From: Paramecium sonneborni
Lineage: Eukaryota; Ciliophora; Oligohymenophorea; Peniculida; Parameciidae
DNA length: 64,000 bases
Reading direction: 5' to 3'
Assembly: GCA_905182985.1 (NCBI GenBank)
Contig: CAJJDN010000045.1
Span: 154,418-218,417, forward strand
The translations under genes were made by a program, and so were the position numbers. Each line of letters starts with the position of its first letter. Positions within the stretch are counted from its first letter, which is position 1. The notes under the pieces are model-generated. The model saw nothing but the letters and a program-made list of their open reading frames with translations. It did no database searches and was not told where the DNA came from. Positions 53,921 through 64,000 of this stretch are shown here, one piece after another.

Positions 53921-54264
53921 TTTCAATTATAAAATATTAAAAAAATTGATAAAATTAATTAATAAAAAATTCAAAATATATGTTGAATGTTTTAGTATTA
54001 TTATGATGGACAACCTTTCTCTTATATAATTTTTAGAATCAATGTCTTTTCGATTCAAGTATTCTCAGCTAAACATAACATAGAAAGTTATTAGCCGATA
54101 GGTGGTTGATTAAATATTTCATATTTGAAACCTTTTTGATTCCAATAACTCATTCTCAATTTATTTTTAATATTTCTATTAATAATCCCCAAAATCTCAG
54201 ATCTATTTTCATTAAACAACTTAAATTATATCAATTCTCTTGGTATTTAATTATATATAATTAT
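53921..54264 (-). other. Intergenic, with one short protein-like frame
   Basis: A minus-strand frame open from 54264 to TGA 54055-54057 reads MSYWNQKGFKYEIFNQPPIG from an ATG at 54153. It gives only 33 codons from that ATG, and no intron was found that extends it. It could be a tiny gene or a remnant; otherwise the stretch is AT-rich. Confidence 0.25.
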
Positions 54265-54707
54265 TCAAGAATTTGGTTTATTACTGTAAAGCTTATTCAC
54301 TATTTCCTACATTTCTGTTTTTAATTTTGAAAATTCCCATTATTCATCTATATCCTATACTTCTTCAGCTGGTCTCAAAACTTATGTTAAAATACTAAAA
54401 TCTATGTCATCTGCCTAATTTTAAATTCATATTTATACTGGTTAAGGCAAAGATGATATTTTTGCTAAATTCTAGAGTTCATTTATATTCTATAATTTTT
54501 ATCCCAAAACAACTCCAGCATCTGATACCTAATTTTAAGGTTTCTTCTCTTCTTCAGCATCAGGAATATATTAAATATCATCTGCTTTTCCTGCTGTTTC
54601 CCAAATATTCAACTTCTTTTCTACACGACTTAATCTATTTATACATCTTACTTATTTGTATTCAATTTCACATTGTTTCCTGAAAATCCCCAACCTTATT
54701 TAGCCAT
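54265..54707 (-). CDS. IFT43: IFT43, intraflagellar transport complex A subunit
   Basis: A 131-residue product after removal of introns 54629-54651 and 54415-54438. It starts MAKQGWGFSGNNVKLN. The sequence matches the short IFT43 pattern: an acidic N-half with the IQYIPDAEEEKK motif (compare 'IPVIPDLEE' in other IFT43), then ADDIDFSILTQVLRPAEEVQ followed by DIDEQWEFSKL (compare the family's 'IDLKLLTKVLxPEEEV..D..WDWD'). IFT43 stabilises IFT121/IFT122 in the retrograde IFT-A train. Assignment is by recalled motif. The short length and two introns would make it easy to miss in automated annotation. Confidence 0.82.
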
Positions 54708-54821
54708 TTTAGTATTATTTATATTAATTTTATAATAAATTTTATTCTTTCAAATTATTTATCTAAATCTTAACAGTTATATTAAAAAAATCAGACTTAT
54801 ATAAGAGATACATAAAAAAAT

Positions 54822-57800
54822 TCAGATTTATTGAATCACACTTTTAAGATCCATTCTCAATAAATTAGTAAATTCACCGTCAGTTACAAAATCTTTAATA
54901 GAATCAATGTCTAATTCTACTTGATCATTCTCATGGATTATAAAGGTACTTATAATCCTTTTAAAATTCGTTATTAAAAATTTTATTGATTTCTCCTCCA
55001 ATTTCCCAATCATATAAAATTTATTTTAACATAATATTCCAAAATATTTTTTTAATTTTCTTTACAATTCAATTGTTACTTCCTCTTATTCTATTTTACC
55101 ATTATGTATTCTATTGTAATTAATTATCATCTTTCTAATGGTTTAATAATTAAATATTTTATTTTAGATTATCTTTACTTGATCTTCATCTTTTTCTTCA
55201 TAGTAAACAACACAGGTTTCATTGTTAGATTAAATTATAAAAGACTAATAATATATGTTTTTTATACTCTATTCAATAGATTTTAAGCAAACTAAACTAA
55301 TTGATCCCCTTATATGGATTTTGGTATATCAATTTATGATGGCTAAGTTTTGCGATTATCACTTGCAATTATGATTTTTTTATGCACAGAGTCGTATATA
55401 CCATTTAATAATCCAAATCCTATAAATTCAAATGCATTTTCTGGTTTTAATAACTTAAATATTTTAGCTTTAAATTATTCATATATAGTTACATTATAAA
55501 TTTTATGCCAGTATTCTATGTTGTGGCTCTTGAAGTAAATAAATACCTTTTTCTTCAGAATATTTTAAATTATTAAGAACCCTAAAAGAAATTCTATTTA
55601 CAAACTAGCTATAAATTTCATTTTTGAATGTATATGAATTTCTTTATTAAGTACTTTTTGTTTCTATTGCTAAAAATATTACTTATTTTCTAGATCCTAC
55701 ATATAAACTTCCCTCAATATTTGATTTAGCTAATTTAAATGTTATATGTCTTCTATAATGATCAAATTTAAATTTCTTCTAAAGTTTAATTACTGCTTTT
55801 TCATGAGCTTTTGTATAAACTTTTAAAACATTTTTTTAATGCCAATTCACCAAATAACCTTTCAAATATTTTTAAGGTTTTTTAAGTGTTTTCTTAACAT
55901 TTTCAACTTTAAAGTAAATAGATTTTACTTAAAAATCTTCAGCTTTAGCTTAAAATAACTCTTATGCCTTGTTAATAAAGATGTTGATCTAAATCAGTGA
56001 TCCATCGCATTTATTAATTCCTGTAATTGTTCCTACTTTTTCAAAAGTATAATTATTTGTTAGTGACACTAGTAAAAAATATTGAAAAATATCATACTTT
56101 CCTCTTCTGAACTTTAACTAATATCATCTCTCATTAAATCCGGCAATTGCAGACTTACTTATTTCCCATACATTTTCTTTTCATCATTAGGAATCTCTTA
56201 AGTTTAGGTTTAGTGCTTTTGTTCTATAGATGTTTAACTATCAATTTACGATTGAGATTTTTAACTTTAGCAATCAGATTTCTCACCAACTTCAAGATTA
56301 TTCTGTGATATTTCATTTTTAGATGTTTAATTATGAGTTCCATTAAAAACTTAATTGTTTTTATTTCTACTTTCTCCAACTTGATTTTCATTAACTTCCA
56401 ATTCTTTCTTTTCTTCTTCATCTTCTTCTATAATTGTGTTATTTGCTGATACTTTTTCTTTATTTCCATTATTTTGGAAAATTGTTAATTATTAATTGGA
56501 ACTTTCTGTTTCAACAATATTCAAAGATCCTACCATTGAATTATTACCACTTAATTAATTATATTAAAGTGTAAAATCTAAATTTTGATTTGTTTCAATC
56601 TATTAATTATTTTATTTCTATTTTAAATTAACTTCTTCATTTTTATCAAATTCTTATTCTGATAACAACCCTTGGGATGAAAATATATTATTATTGAATT
56701 GTCCAGTTTGATTGATTCTTTCATCACCAGAGTTTTCCTTTTCTGCATATCCATCACTATTTTAATTTTGTTCTTCTTCATTTAATTCTTATTTTACAGA
56801 TTCAACTTAGCTATTTGAGTTCTTTTTGATATACTCTTCTTCATCAATCTATTCTTAAACTAATGGAACATCTTGAAAAGGTTCTACCTTAGAAAAGATT
56901 TAATCTGGAGTAGTGTGAGCAGCCTTATTAACTACAATTGAATCTGAATTAAATTATTATATATCTGCAAGAGTAACAGGAGTATTATAATTTTGTTAAT
57001 TATCTTCCAATTTAGATTATATTTATTCAAATTTTGATAAATTAAAATCAAATCTAATTTGATTCTCACTATTTTTTAATTTAAATTAGATGTAATGATC
57101 AATTGAATTAAGAATTAGTTAAGAAGAGTTCATAGTAATAAATGGTAGCAATTCATCTAAAAATTATATAATTTATTCTTAGTTTACTTAAAAGTTAGAA
57201 CTTAAACTTAAAATGAAGATATGGTTCAATTTTTAGGATATATCATTACTTTTTCTACTTGATTTTCTTAAGGTGTATAAATCATAGAATATCAAATCAA
57301 TTTATGATATTTGATTTACATTCCAAGCTATAAACAAGTAACCATTATGAATCAAATCATTTTGATCTTTAATTTTAATATAAGTATGTTCAAGTGATTA
57401 TTAATACTTAGATCTTATTTTTTAAAGTCTTAATTTCATATTTTAATTGCTAGATTTCCAAAATTTTTAAATAGAAATAATATTTTAAAGTTTTTACTCT
57501 TCATCAAGTTTTTGAGCTTTTTATTTAATGATATCTTCAACATTATTTTCTACAATTAATTAATTTTATTATTAATTAACTTCATTAATATCTTCAACAA
57601 TTTCTTCGAGATCATCAATCTGTTTGCAGGATATATTTTATTAACCAAAATTATTTTTACTTGAAGATTCTTAATCATAATCTAATTTTTTAGTAAAACT
57701 TTGTAATGTTTCATCTTGTGTCATAGAAGATCTTTTTTTATCATAATCTTAATTGATTTCATTTTTTATATTTTTATCAGCAGATTTTTCTTGTGTCAAA

Positions 57801-59438
57801 TATTATTCCTCCTCGATATCATTTGATTCTTTATTATTAAGAGTTTAAACAGCAACAAGAGGTTATGGTTCACTATCATCTAATTATTCTTGGATAAAAG
57901 GATCAGTATTAAATATTTATTTTTATTATTCAAATGATTTCTTGATTTCCCTGGATGTTTATGGAACATTCTTTTATTGTTTTTGTTATTGAATTTATTA
58001 ATTCATATAACGAAAAGCTTCTAATCTTTATAGTTCTTTTTATTTTTAATCTTAAATAAGTTTTAATTCTTCTTGCTCTTTTTAAGCTAACTAATTATAT
58101 AGTGAATTATATTTACGATTCTTAGGTTTTCTATGTCATTTTATAAAGCTTTTGCTTTTTCAGCAATTTCGGTGTCTGTCTTTAAATTCTCTTCACTAAG
58201 TTAATTTAAAGTTCTATTAGTCGCTGACATTTACTTTTTAATAGTAAATGCTTCCTTTTTGGTAATTTCAAAAGCTTTTAATTTTTATGTTTAATTCAAA
58301 TTCATAATAGCTGATTAAGGTCTTTAGGAATTTACCATTCTTTTAGTTTCTGATTAAAATAATCTATCAGTTACTTTTTTAGTAATGTCTGTTGGTTTGT
58401 TTCTTAAGACACTTTGTGCATATTGACTTGTAACATTAGCTCTAATTTAAAATTTATGATTTAAAGAGGTAATAGCAATTTTTTATGCTTCAGCTATAGC
58501 TAATTATCTAGCAAATTCTTCATAAATAGCTTTCAATTGAATTGTTAGGTAATGATGTATTCCTAGATTATCTTCAGCAACTTTAAAAGCTGATGCATAT
58601 GCTTGCAAAGCAAATTAATATTTTTAGAAATGTTATTCTTAAACTCCCACATTATAAAAGGATATAGCCAATGCACTAACACAACGTTGAAATTTAAAAT
58701 TCTGCATAGAAACATGATTCTTGATATAATATTGATATTCTTTATGACTTTCTGTAACTGCTTTCTTTGCATTCTCTAAAGCTCCTTCATGTCTTTATAT
58801 TAATATACAATTATATATACTCCTCGACTAATGATAATACGACAGATAAATTCAGATGTGTCACAGCAACTTCTTTTAAGTTATATTTTCTTATAACTGC
58901 CAAAGCACATTCTAATTCCTTTAATGCTTTTTCCAATTATCCAACTCTTCTATAGTAGCAACCTAATCCATTGAGAATTTGAACTCTCAAATACCCTTGT
59001 TATTTTGGTGATAATCCTTTAAACATTTAATCGCATCCCAATAATAGCAATAAGGCAGATGCAGGATCATTTTCAAGAATAGACATTGCACTAGAACATA
59101 TCAGTAAAGTAACTTTTGTAATTACTTAAACCTGTGATTGTTACCCTAGATATTTTTTTCCGTCTGCTATCACTAGAATTAATTTAGTATTGAAGTGTAC
59201 TTTAATTCAAAAGAAGAATTGCTTAATTCACTTGTCGGTTGTTAATCAACTCTAAGGCTTCATTTAATATTGGATCATCATGACAATCTAATTCCTATCC
59301 TATTTGATTGATATCCCAAATTGCATTTATTGTATTGTTTTACATTGAAGGCATTACAGACATTCTTCCATTTGAATGTCCTGATGCATTTGATATTGAT
59401 CTTGTTTGTAGTTTTTGTTAAGGTTATTTGATAAACAT
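54822..59438 (-). CDS. Very large TPR / coiled-coil / IQ protein, 1,483 aa
   Basis: Starts MFIKQPQQKLQTRSISNASG; six introns (28, 28, 26, 29, 31 and 23 nt) give exactly 1,484 codons. Residues about 60-400 contain tetratricopeptide-like helical pairs (GYLRVQILNGLGCYYRRVGQ, KALKELECALAVIRKYNLKE, ALENAKKAVTESHKEYQYYI), so a protein-binding scaffold is likely. A Gln/Lys coiled coil follows. Then comes a possible IQ motif (IQKFWKSSNQNMKLRLQKIR), which would bind calmodulin, and a long acidic Asn/Gln-rich disordered region. The C-terminal 450-residue part is folded-looking but unassigned (FDHYRRHITFKLAKSNIEGS). The ATG at 57133 lies in frame inside this gene and should not be taken as a separate start. 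Function unknown; cortical or basal-body scaffolds of this kind are common in ciliates. Confidence 0.8.
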
Positions 59439-59602
59439 TAAATCAATGAATCAATAATTGAATTAATTATTCATTCGAATTCCAAAAAATTTAATGATAA
59501 CCTTAGTAGATTTGAATAATTATGATATAATAATAATTGATCCAAATTAATCATATATTTTATTCTAGAAATAAATATAGGAAATTATAAATAAAACTCA
59601 TT

Positions 59603-61215
59603 TCAAGATAACTGCAGCATTATCTATAAAAATTCTTCTTAAGTAATTTAACCATCTCCATTTTAATCTAATTACTTTTAAAGATTTTCTAATTTTTCCT
59701 TAGGTATCTACATATCTCTCAATAGTTTCTTAACTTCCTATTTACTTAACTATCCACTATGATCTCTATCAATTTATTAAAAGAGCATCAATAATTTTTC
59801 TCTATTAAAATATTTCTTTTAATCTATAGTCGCTATTATAAATTCTATTATTAAAAATTAACAACTTCTACCTTAATAATCAATTCTACCACTACCATTA
59901 TGATCTATTTTTTTGAAAATCGTATCAACTTCCTAAGCTGCTTATTCAGATGATAACATTGTACTATAAACTTTTAGTAGTTCATCTTTGGTTAACTATC
60001 CATCTTTATTTAAGTCAAACTTTTGAAATTCTTCCATGAGTTTTTTCTTATCTTATTCAGACATCATATTTTCTGCAATATAATTTAACATAGCTATTTG
60101 CATTTAAGATTATTACTAAAATAAATCTTTAAATTCATACTTTAAAATCTTTCATATGTTTCTATAATTATTTATTAGGTTTTGTAATTATTCGAGTTCT
60201 ATTTAAAAATATTGGATGATTAATAACTTCTGTAGCTGTAGGTCTTTGTTAAGGATTTGAACTAAGCATTTTAGAAACTAATTGCTTCATATCAGGATTA
60301 ATATTAGCCCATTCTGAACCATCAAAATTAACTACACCTCGTTAAATGGCTGTTTTGATAGCCTATACATCACGACCTTGGAATGGCATATGAGATGTTA
60401 AAAAGAAATACAATAAACATCCACTTGACCATATATCTGCCTTTTATGTTATAGGTGTATTAACTGTATTTTATTTAATAACTTCAGGAGGTTTAAAAGA
60501 TATATCCGAAACACTTAAACTGGGCTTCCATGACATACATATAGTTTTCATAGAATTTGGAATACCAAAATCAATAAGCTTCACACTTTCCATCAATTTA
60601 TTAGTAAATACTATGCTATCCAATTAGATATTCCTTATTTATTAATTCAAATCATACCCATGTACAATACCTAAGCTGTGTAAATATTGCAATCCTGCCA
60701 TAATTTGACAGAACACATCTATCATTGTGTATTATTGTAATTAACTAAATTTATCCAACTAAGAGAGCAGATTTCCACCATCACAAAATTCTTAAATCAA
60801 GTACAAACGATTATCATTATAATAGTAGGATAATGTGCCAATCAAGTTCAAATGTTTCTTTTGATATAAAAATAGGTATTACAATTTGCATCAATTAATT
60901 TATAATCCTCTCTAGTTCTTGCCTCTCAGTAGTAGTCAGAGTTTAACAATTAAAAACCTTTACTATTCTAGAGGCATTATTACTCTTAGACACTATTTTT
61001 TTTATATAATTTCTTTAAGCTAACAATCTTATTCAAACAAAATTACTAACTAAAGGATCCATAACATGAAAAATATAATCTGATTCTATCTTCTCAGTCT
61101 CTTATAATATTGGAGCCTGAGCTAAATTTACTAATTAAGCAGCCTAATTTGATTAGTTTTAAGGCGAGTTTAATTTACTATCAGGTTTCGCTGATTTGGT
61201 GCCTCCACAACCCAT
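59603..61215 (-). CDS. CDPK-like pseudokinase with EF-hands
   Basis: A 503-residue protein, N-terminus MGCGGTKSAKP (myristoylation signal), four introns (24, 25, 25 and 27 nt), 504 codons exactly. The kinase fold is clear (LYLIQEFCDGGNLLSQL, ADIWSSGCLLYFLTS, KMLSSNPQQRPTATEV), but catalysis should be lost. The Gly loop has no glycines (DPLVSNFVQIRLL). The HRD motif is HGN (GIVHGNIQLDSIVF, formed across intron 60634-60657), so the catalytic Asp is Asn. The VAIK Lys (IVKVF) and DFG (LIDFGIP) are retained. Calmodulin-like EF-hands follow, e.g. DLNKDGQLTKDEL, DRDHSGQLSKQEV and DQNGDGQITQEEF. It is likely a calcium-regulated scaffold or decoy. Compare the active CDPK at 2932-4536. Confidence 0.88.
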
Positions 61216-61747
61216 AAGTAATGAAATATTATATTATTAATTGAACAAAAAATCTTATAGAGGAATTTACACCTATATTATCTTTTTTTAAATACAATCT
61301 TATCAGAATTAAAACCTAAAAAATTTCATTTAATTAATAATGATATAAGAATCATTATTTAAAGTATTAAATTTTTAATCCCTAGATTATTTTTAGTTGA
61401 TTTCTAAAGCCAATAAACGCATAAATAATGAATTAATTAATTATCAAATAAAATCTATGTAATCCTCTTATTATTAATATTTTATAGAATCCAGTAGAGA
61501 TGCTAAAGTTATTACTTCAAAATTAATCAATTTATTTCACTCTCTTTTTTTAGATTTTTATGACTGAAAAATTTTAATAATACTTAAAGTTGCAGAATAG
61601 AATAAAATTGTCATTAGATAATTGAATTATGAGTTTCAACTTTTAAGCAATATATTAGATGAAAATATAAAGAATCATATACATAGAAATGATAAATTAT
61701 TTTTTATTCAAAATGTTATTTTGAATAGTTGGAAATTTTATGTATAA
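61216..61747. other. Upstream region of divergent genes with a possible extra exon
   Basis: AT-rich. An ATG at about 61560 opens MTEKFQQYLKLQNRIKLSLD, and a second frame, offset by a 5-bp difference near 61620-61626, continues NYEFQLLSNILDENIKNHIH and runs in frame into the WD40 gene. This may be an original N-terminus now frameshifted, or chance. Otherwise the region should hold both promoters. Confidence 0.3.
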
Positions 61748-64000
61748 ATGAAATATAAAATAATAAAATAAATGGATAAGTTGAATAGTTGGGAATATTG
61801 CAATCCATCAAATTTTGAAGATAAATTACCTAATCCTTACAAGTAAATATTTATATGACAATAACAGTTTTATAAATAAGGTTTTGAATACGATGATTTT
61901 AAACGAGGTTTATAATAAAATTTTCGAAATTGAAAAGTATAGAGATGATCCAAATTATGAAGGACATTTGAGAACTCTTCCTCCTTAGGGTATATTTGAA
62001 ATTCCTTAATTAACATCTATTAGTAGAGAGAGTTCAGATAATTTGATTGCTGCTGGTGACTCATAAGGAAATTTGATGATACTTGATTTAATTAAAAAGA
62101 TTAGGATTGCAAAAAAAGAGACAAATGGTAAACGTATTTTGATGGTATGTTTAAGTGATAGAGAATAAGCTACAGACGATTATAGAAATGTTTGTGCGTA
62201 TATTTATAATAATTAATAATAGGATTGGAGTTATACATCATAATGATCCTGTTGTTTATATATATCGATATAGAATTAATGATAACAAAATATTACTTCA
62301 TCATACAATAACAATGTCAAAAGATAATAAATTAATAAGTGAATATCCTGTGTAGATAGATATTAGTAAATATTGTCAATACATATCAATCGCATAATTT
62401 AATGGTTGTATAAAAGTGTTTAGGATTCCAGATATTAAAGTTGAGAATATATAGAATTCTAATTAATTATCAAATAATAATAGTGTGGAATCACACAGTC
62501 CTATTCATAATTAAAGTTTATCAAAGGTTTCTAGTAGATTCAGAGAATTTTAATAGATTGGTACTTAATAACAAAATACTGCTATACAAAGTTCACCTCT
62601 AGATGTAGTTTGTACAGAATTATCTGATTTGGTATATTAAGTAAAGTTTCAAGGTGTTAAAAAATAATTAAATTATAATGGAATAATAGAAAAAATGAAG
62701 ACTGAAGGATTTAAAGAGTAATAAGTTTAAGAGGAGGAAAAATAAGATATAAAGAAAAAATTATTAGCTCCCATAAAAAAAAGTGTTGAACCCATGATTG
62801 CAGAAGAAATAGTTTATGAAGAAAATGATAATTCAATCTAAATAAGTGATGGAGATTATCCTGAATTGAAATTTAAAGCATTAGTAGAATTTGTTACTGA
62901 GAGATTAAATTTTCAAAATGGAAATAGAACTTTTAATTCATACAAATAGTAAATATGTGTAACTGGAATAGTAGTTGGATGGACAAATACTACTATATTA
63001 GAAATACATAAATTTACATATCCAAGTAAATCTGCTTTACCTGAATATTTGAAATTTTAATAAGCTTAAAATAATATTCAATAAAAAGTTAAGTAATAAA
63101 TTGTTGAAATTTAAATTCTATATCCTTTAAGTAGTTTAGCAATATCAAAAAATTCAATTAATTTAGGTGTAGGTTTAAAATAAGGTAGTGTATTTATTTA
63201 TGATTTAATTTTGGAATAAGAAAAGTTTTATCTTGATAAACATGTAAGTAATTGTACAATCATTAAATTTTGTGAAGATAATAGATTGGTATCAGCATCT
63301 TATGATGGAGGTGTAAATATTTATGATACTCAAGAAGGTAAATTATTATGTAAAAGAACCCATTAATTTCGAAAAGGAACTAGAATGAAAATTGAGGAAT
63401 AAAAAAAAGGTTTATGGAGAATCATAGGAATGAGTGTTAGTAATACTGGATTAGCTGTTGCTTTAGATTTTTAATAAGAAGTTAGAATTTATGATGTTTG
63501 GCATGGTGAAAAAATAGCTAAATTATCACCTTAATAAGTTATGGATGAGAAAACAAGAATATGGTTAACAGAAAAACCAATTATAGCATGTTTTAAAAAT
63601 GAAATATTAATATCAGCTTTTTTCAAATTTGATACCAAGTAATAAACTACTTTGTTAATTTTTAAAATATTTGATAATCTTGTTAATTTATTTCCTGCTC
63701 TTGCTAATATATATAGGAAAGGTGTGGCTAAAGAAAAAATAATGAACTTATTTCAGAGAATAAATAAATCTGAATTACTTAATGCATCATTTGAAATACC
63801 AACTTTATAAGGTCCTCCATCTAATTAAGTTAAGAATATTGGTTAAGAAAACAGAACATCATTTTAAAGACCAGGGTATGAATTTTATTTTAAATTTTAG
63901 ATCAATTCATAATTCTAATAAAAGTAATAAATTAAATAAATTACCAGTTGCTTTCAATTAAAATGTAAAATAATCAAGAGCTATATCTTTGATTTAATCA
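61748..64000 (+). CDS. WD40-repeat protein, 3' end beyond the window
   Basis: Three introns (61843-61867, 62145-62169, 63876-63900; each 25 nt) join a continuous frame that is still open at the window edge. WD40-type blades are suggested by GDSQGNLMILDL, NDPVVYIYRYRI, NGCIKVFRIPDI, GVGLKQGSVFIYDL, LVSASYDGGVNIYDTQEG and VALDFQQEVRIYDVWHGEKI. A charged insert (QEEEKQDIKKKLLAPIKK) separates two groups of blades, implying two propellers or an interrupted one. Start options are ATG 61748 (MKYKIIKQMDKLNSWEY) or ATG 61772. Many ciliate proteins of this type are axonemal or IFT-associated, but no specific orthologue was identified. Confidence 0.78.

Noticed and set aside
57131..57133. ATG starting a separate gene MNSSQLILNSIDHY at 57133
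   Set aside because: The frame is continuous upstream into the TPR gene, and with six introns the joined gene totals an exact number of codons, so this is an internal methionine.

Overview
The window is AT-rich ciliate macronuclear DNA, most probably from a Paramecium species. Three independent lines support this. (1) Long, clearly recognisable proteins (MCM7, an MDR-type ABC transporter, CDPK, GTPBP1-like GTPase) read through only if TAA and TAG are glutamine and TGA is the sole stop. (2) Reading frames are joined by tiny GT..AG introns of 22-35 nt; about 60 were placed by hand, and for every gene called with confidence the exon total is an exact multiple of three. (3) There are two trichocyst matrix protein genes, a gene family typical of Paramecium. 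Standard-code translation breaks nearly every gene, so positions here come from re-reading the sequence with the ciliate code.

Layout. 1-5.3 kb: a minus-strand cluster with a trichocyst matrix protein, a small Cys-rich secreted protein, a calcium-dependent protein kinase (CDPK) and an Erv1/ALR sulfhydryl oxidase. 6.1-24.3 kb: a region dominated by a family of large P-loop GTPases (one decayed copy on minus, two on plus), with a golgin-like protein, a coiled-coil protein and an unknown protein between them. 24.4-38.2 kb: a dense run with MCM7, a 12-repeat PGP/STPGR cilium protein, a second trichocyst matrix protein, an SF-assemblin-like protein, a GTPBP1-like GTPase, an NDK-domain protein, a cyclic-nucleotide-binding protein, an ANTH/CALM clathrin adaptor and a Lys-rich protein with a PIP-box-like motif. 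40-46.7 kb: a small coiled-coil gene, a VWA-E2 ubiquitin-conjugating fusion, and a kelch protein. 49-64 kb: a full ABCB transporter, a coiled-coil protein, IFT43, a 1,483-residue TPR/IQ protein, a CDPK-like pseudokinase and the first part of a WD40 protein.

Functional themes are cilia (STPGR protein, IFT43, WD40 protein, possibly the NDK protein), the regulated secretory and Golgi system (trichocyst proteins, golgin, ANTH adaptor), calcium and cyclic-nucleotide signalling, and housekeeping replication/translation. Gene order follows no operon logic, as expected for a eukaryote, but spacing is extremely tight (often 20-120 bp).

Two runs of N (16271-17171 and 39249-39415) are flanked by identical sequence on both sides (788 and 899 bp). 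These look like unmerged contig overlaps, not real duplications. The most interesting items are the VWA-E2 fusion, the dual-P-loop GTPase family with a decayed member and a member that lost its ancestral ATG, and a CDPK whose catalytic HRD has become HGN.
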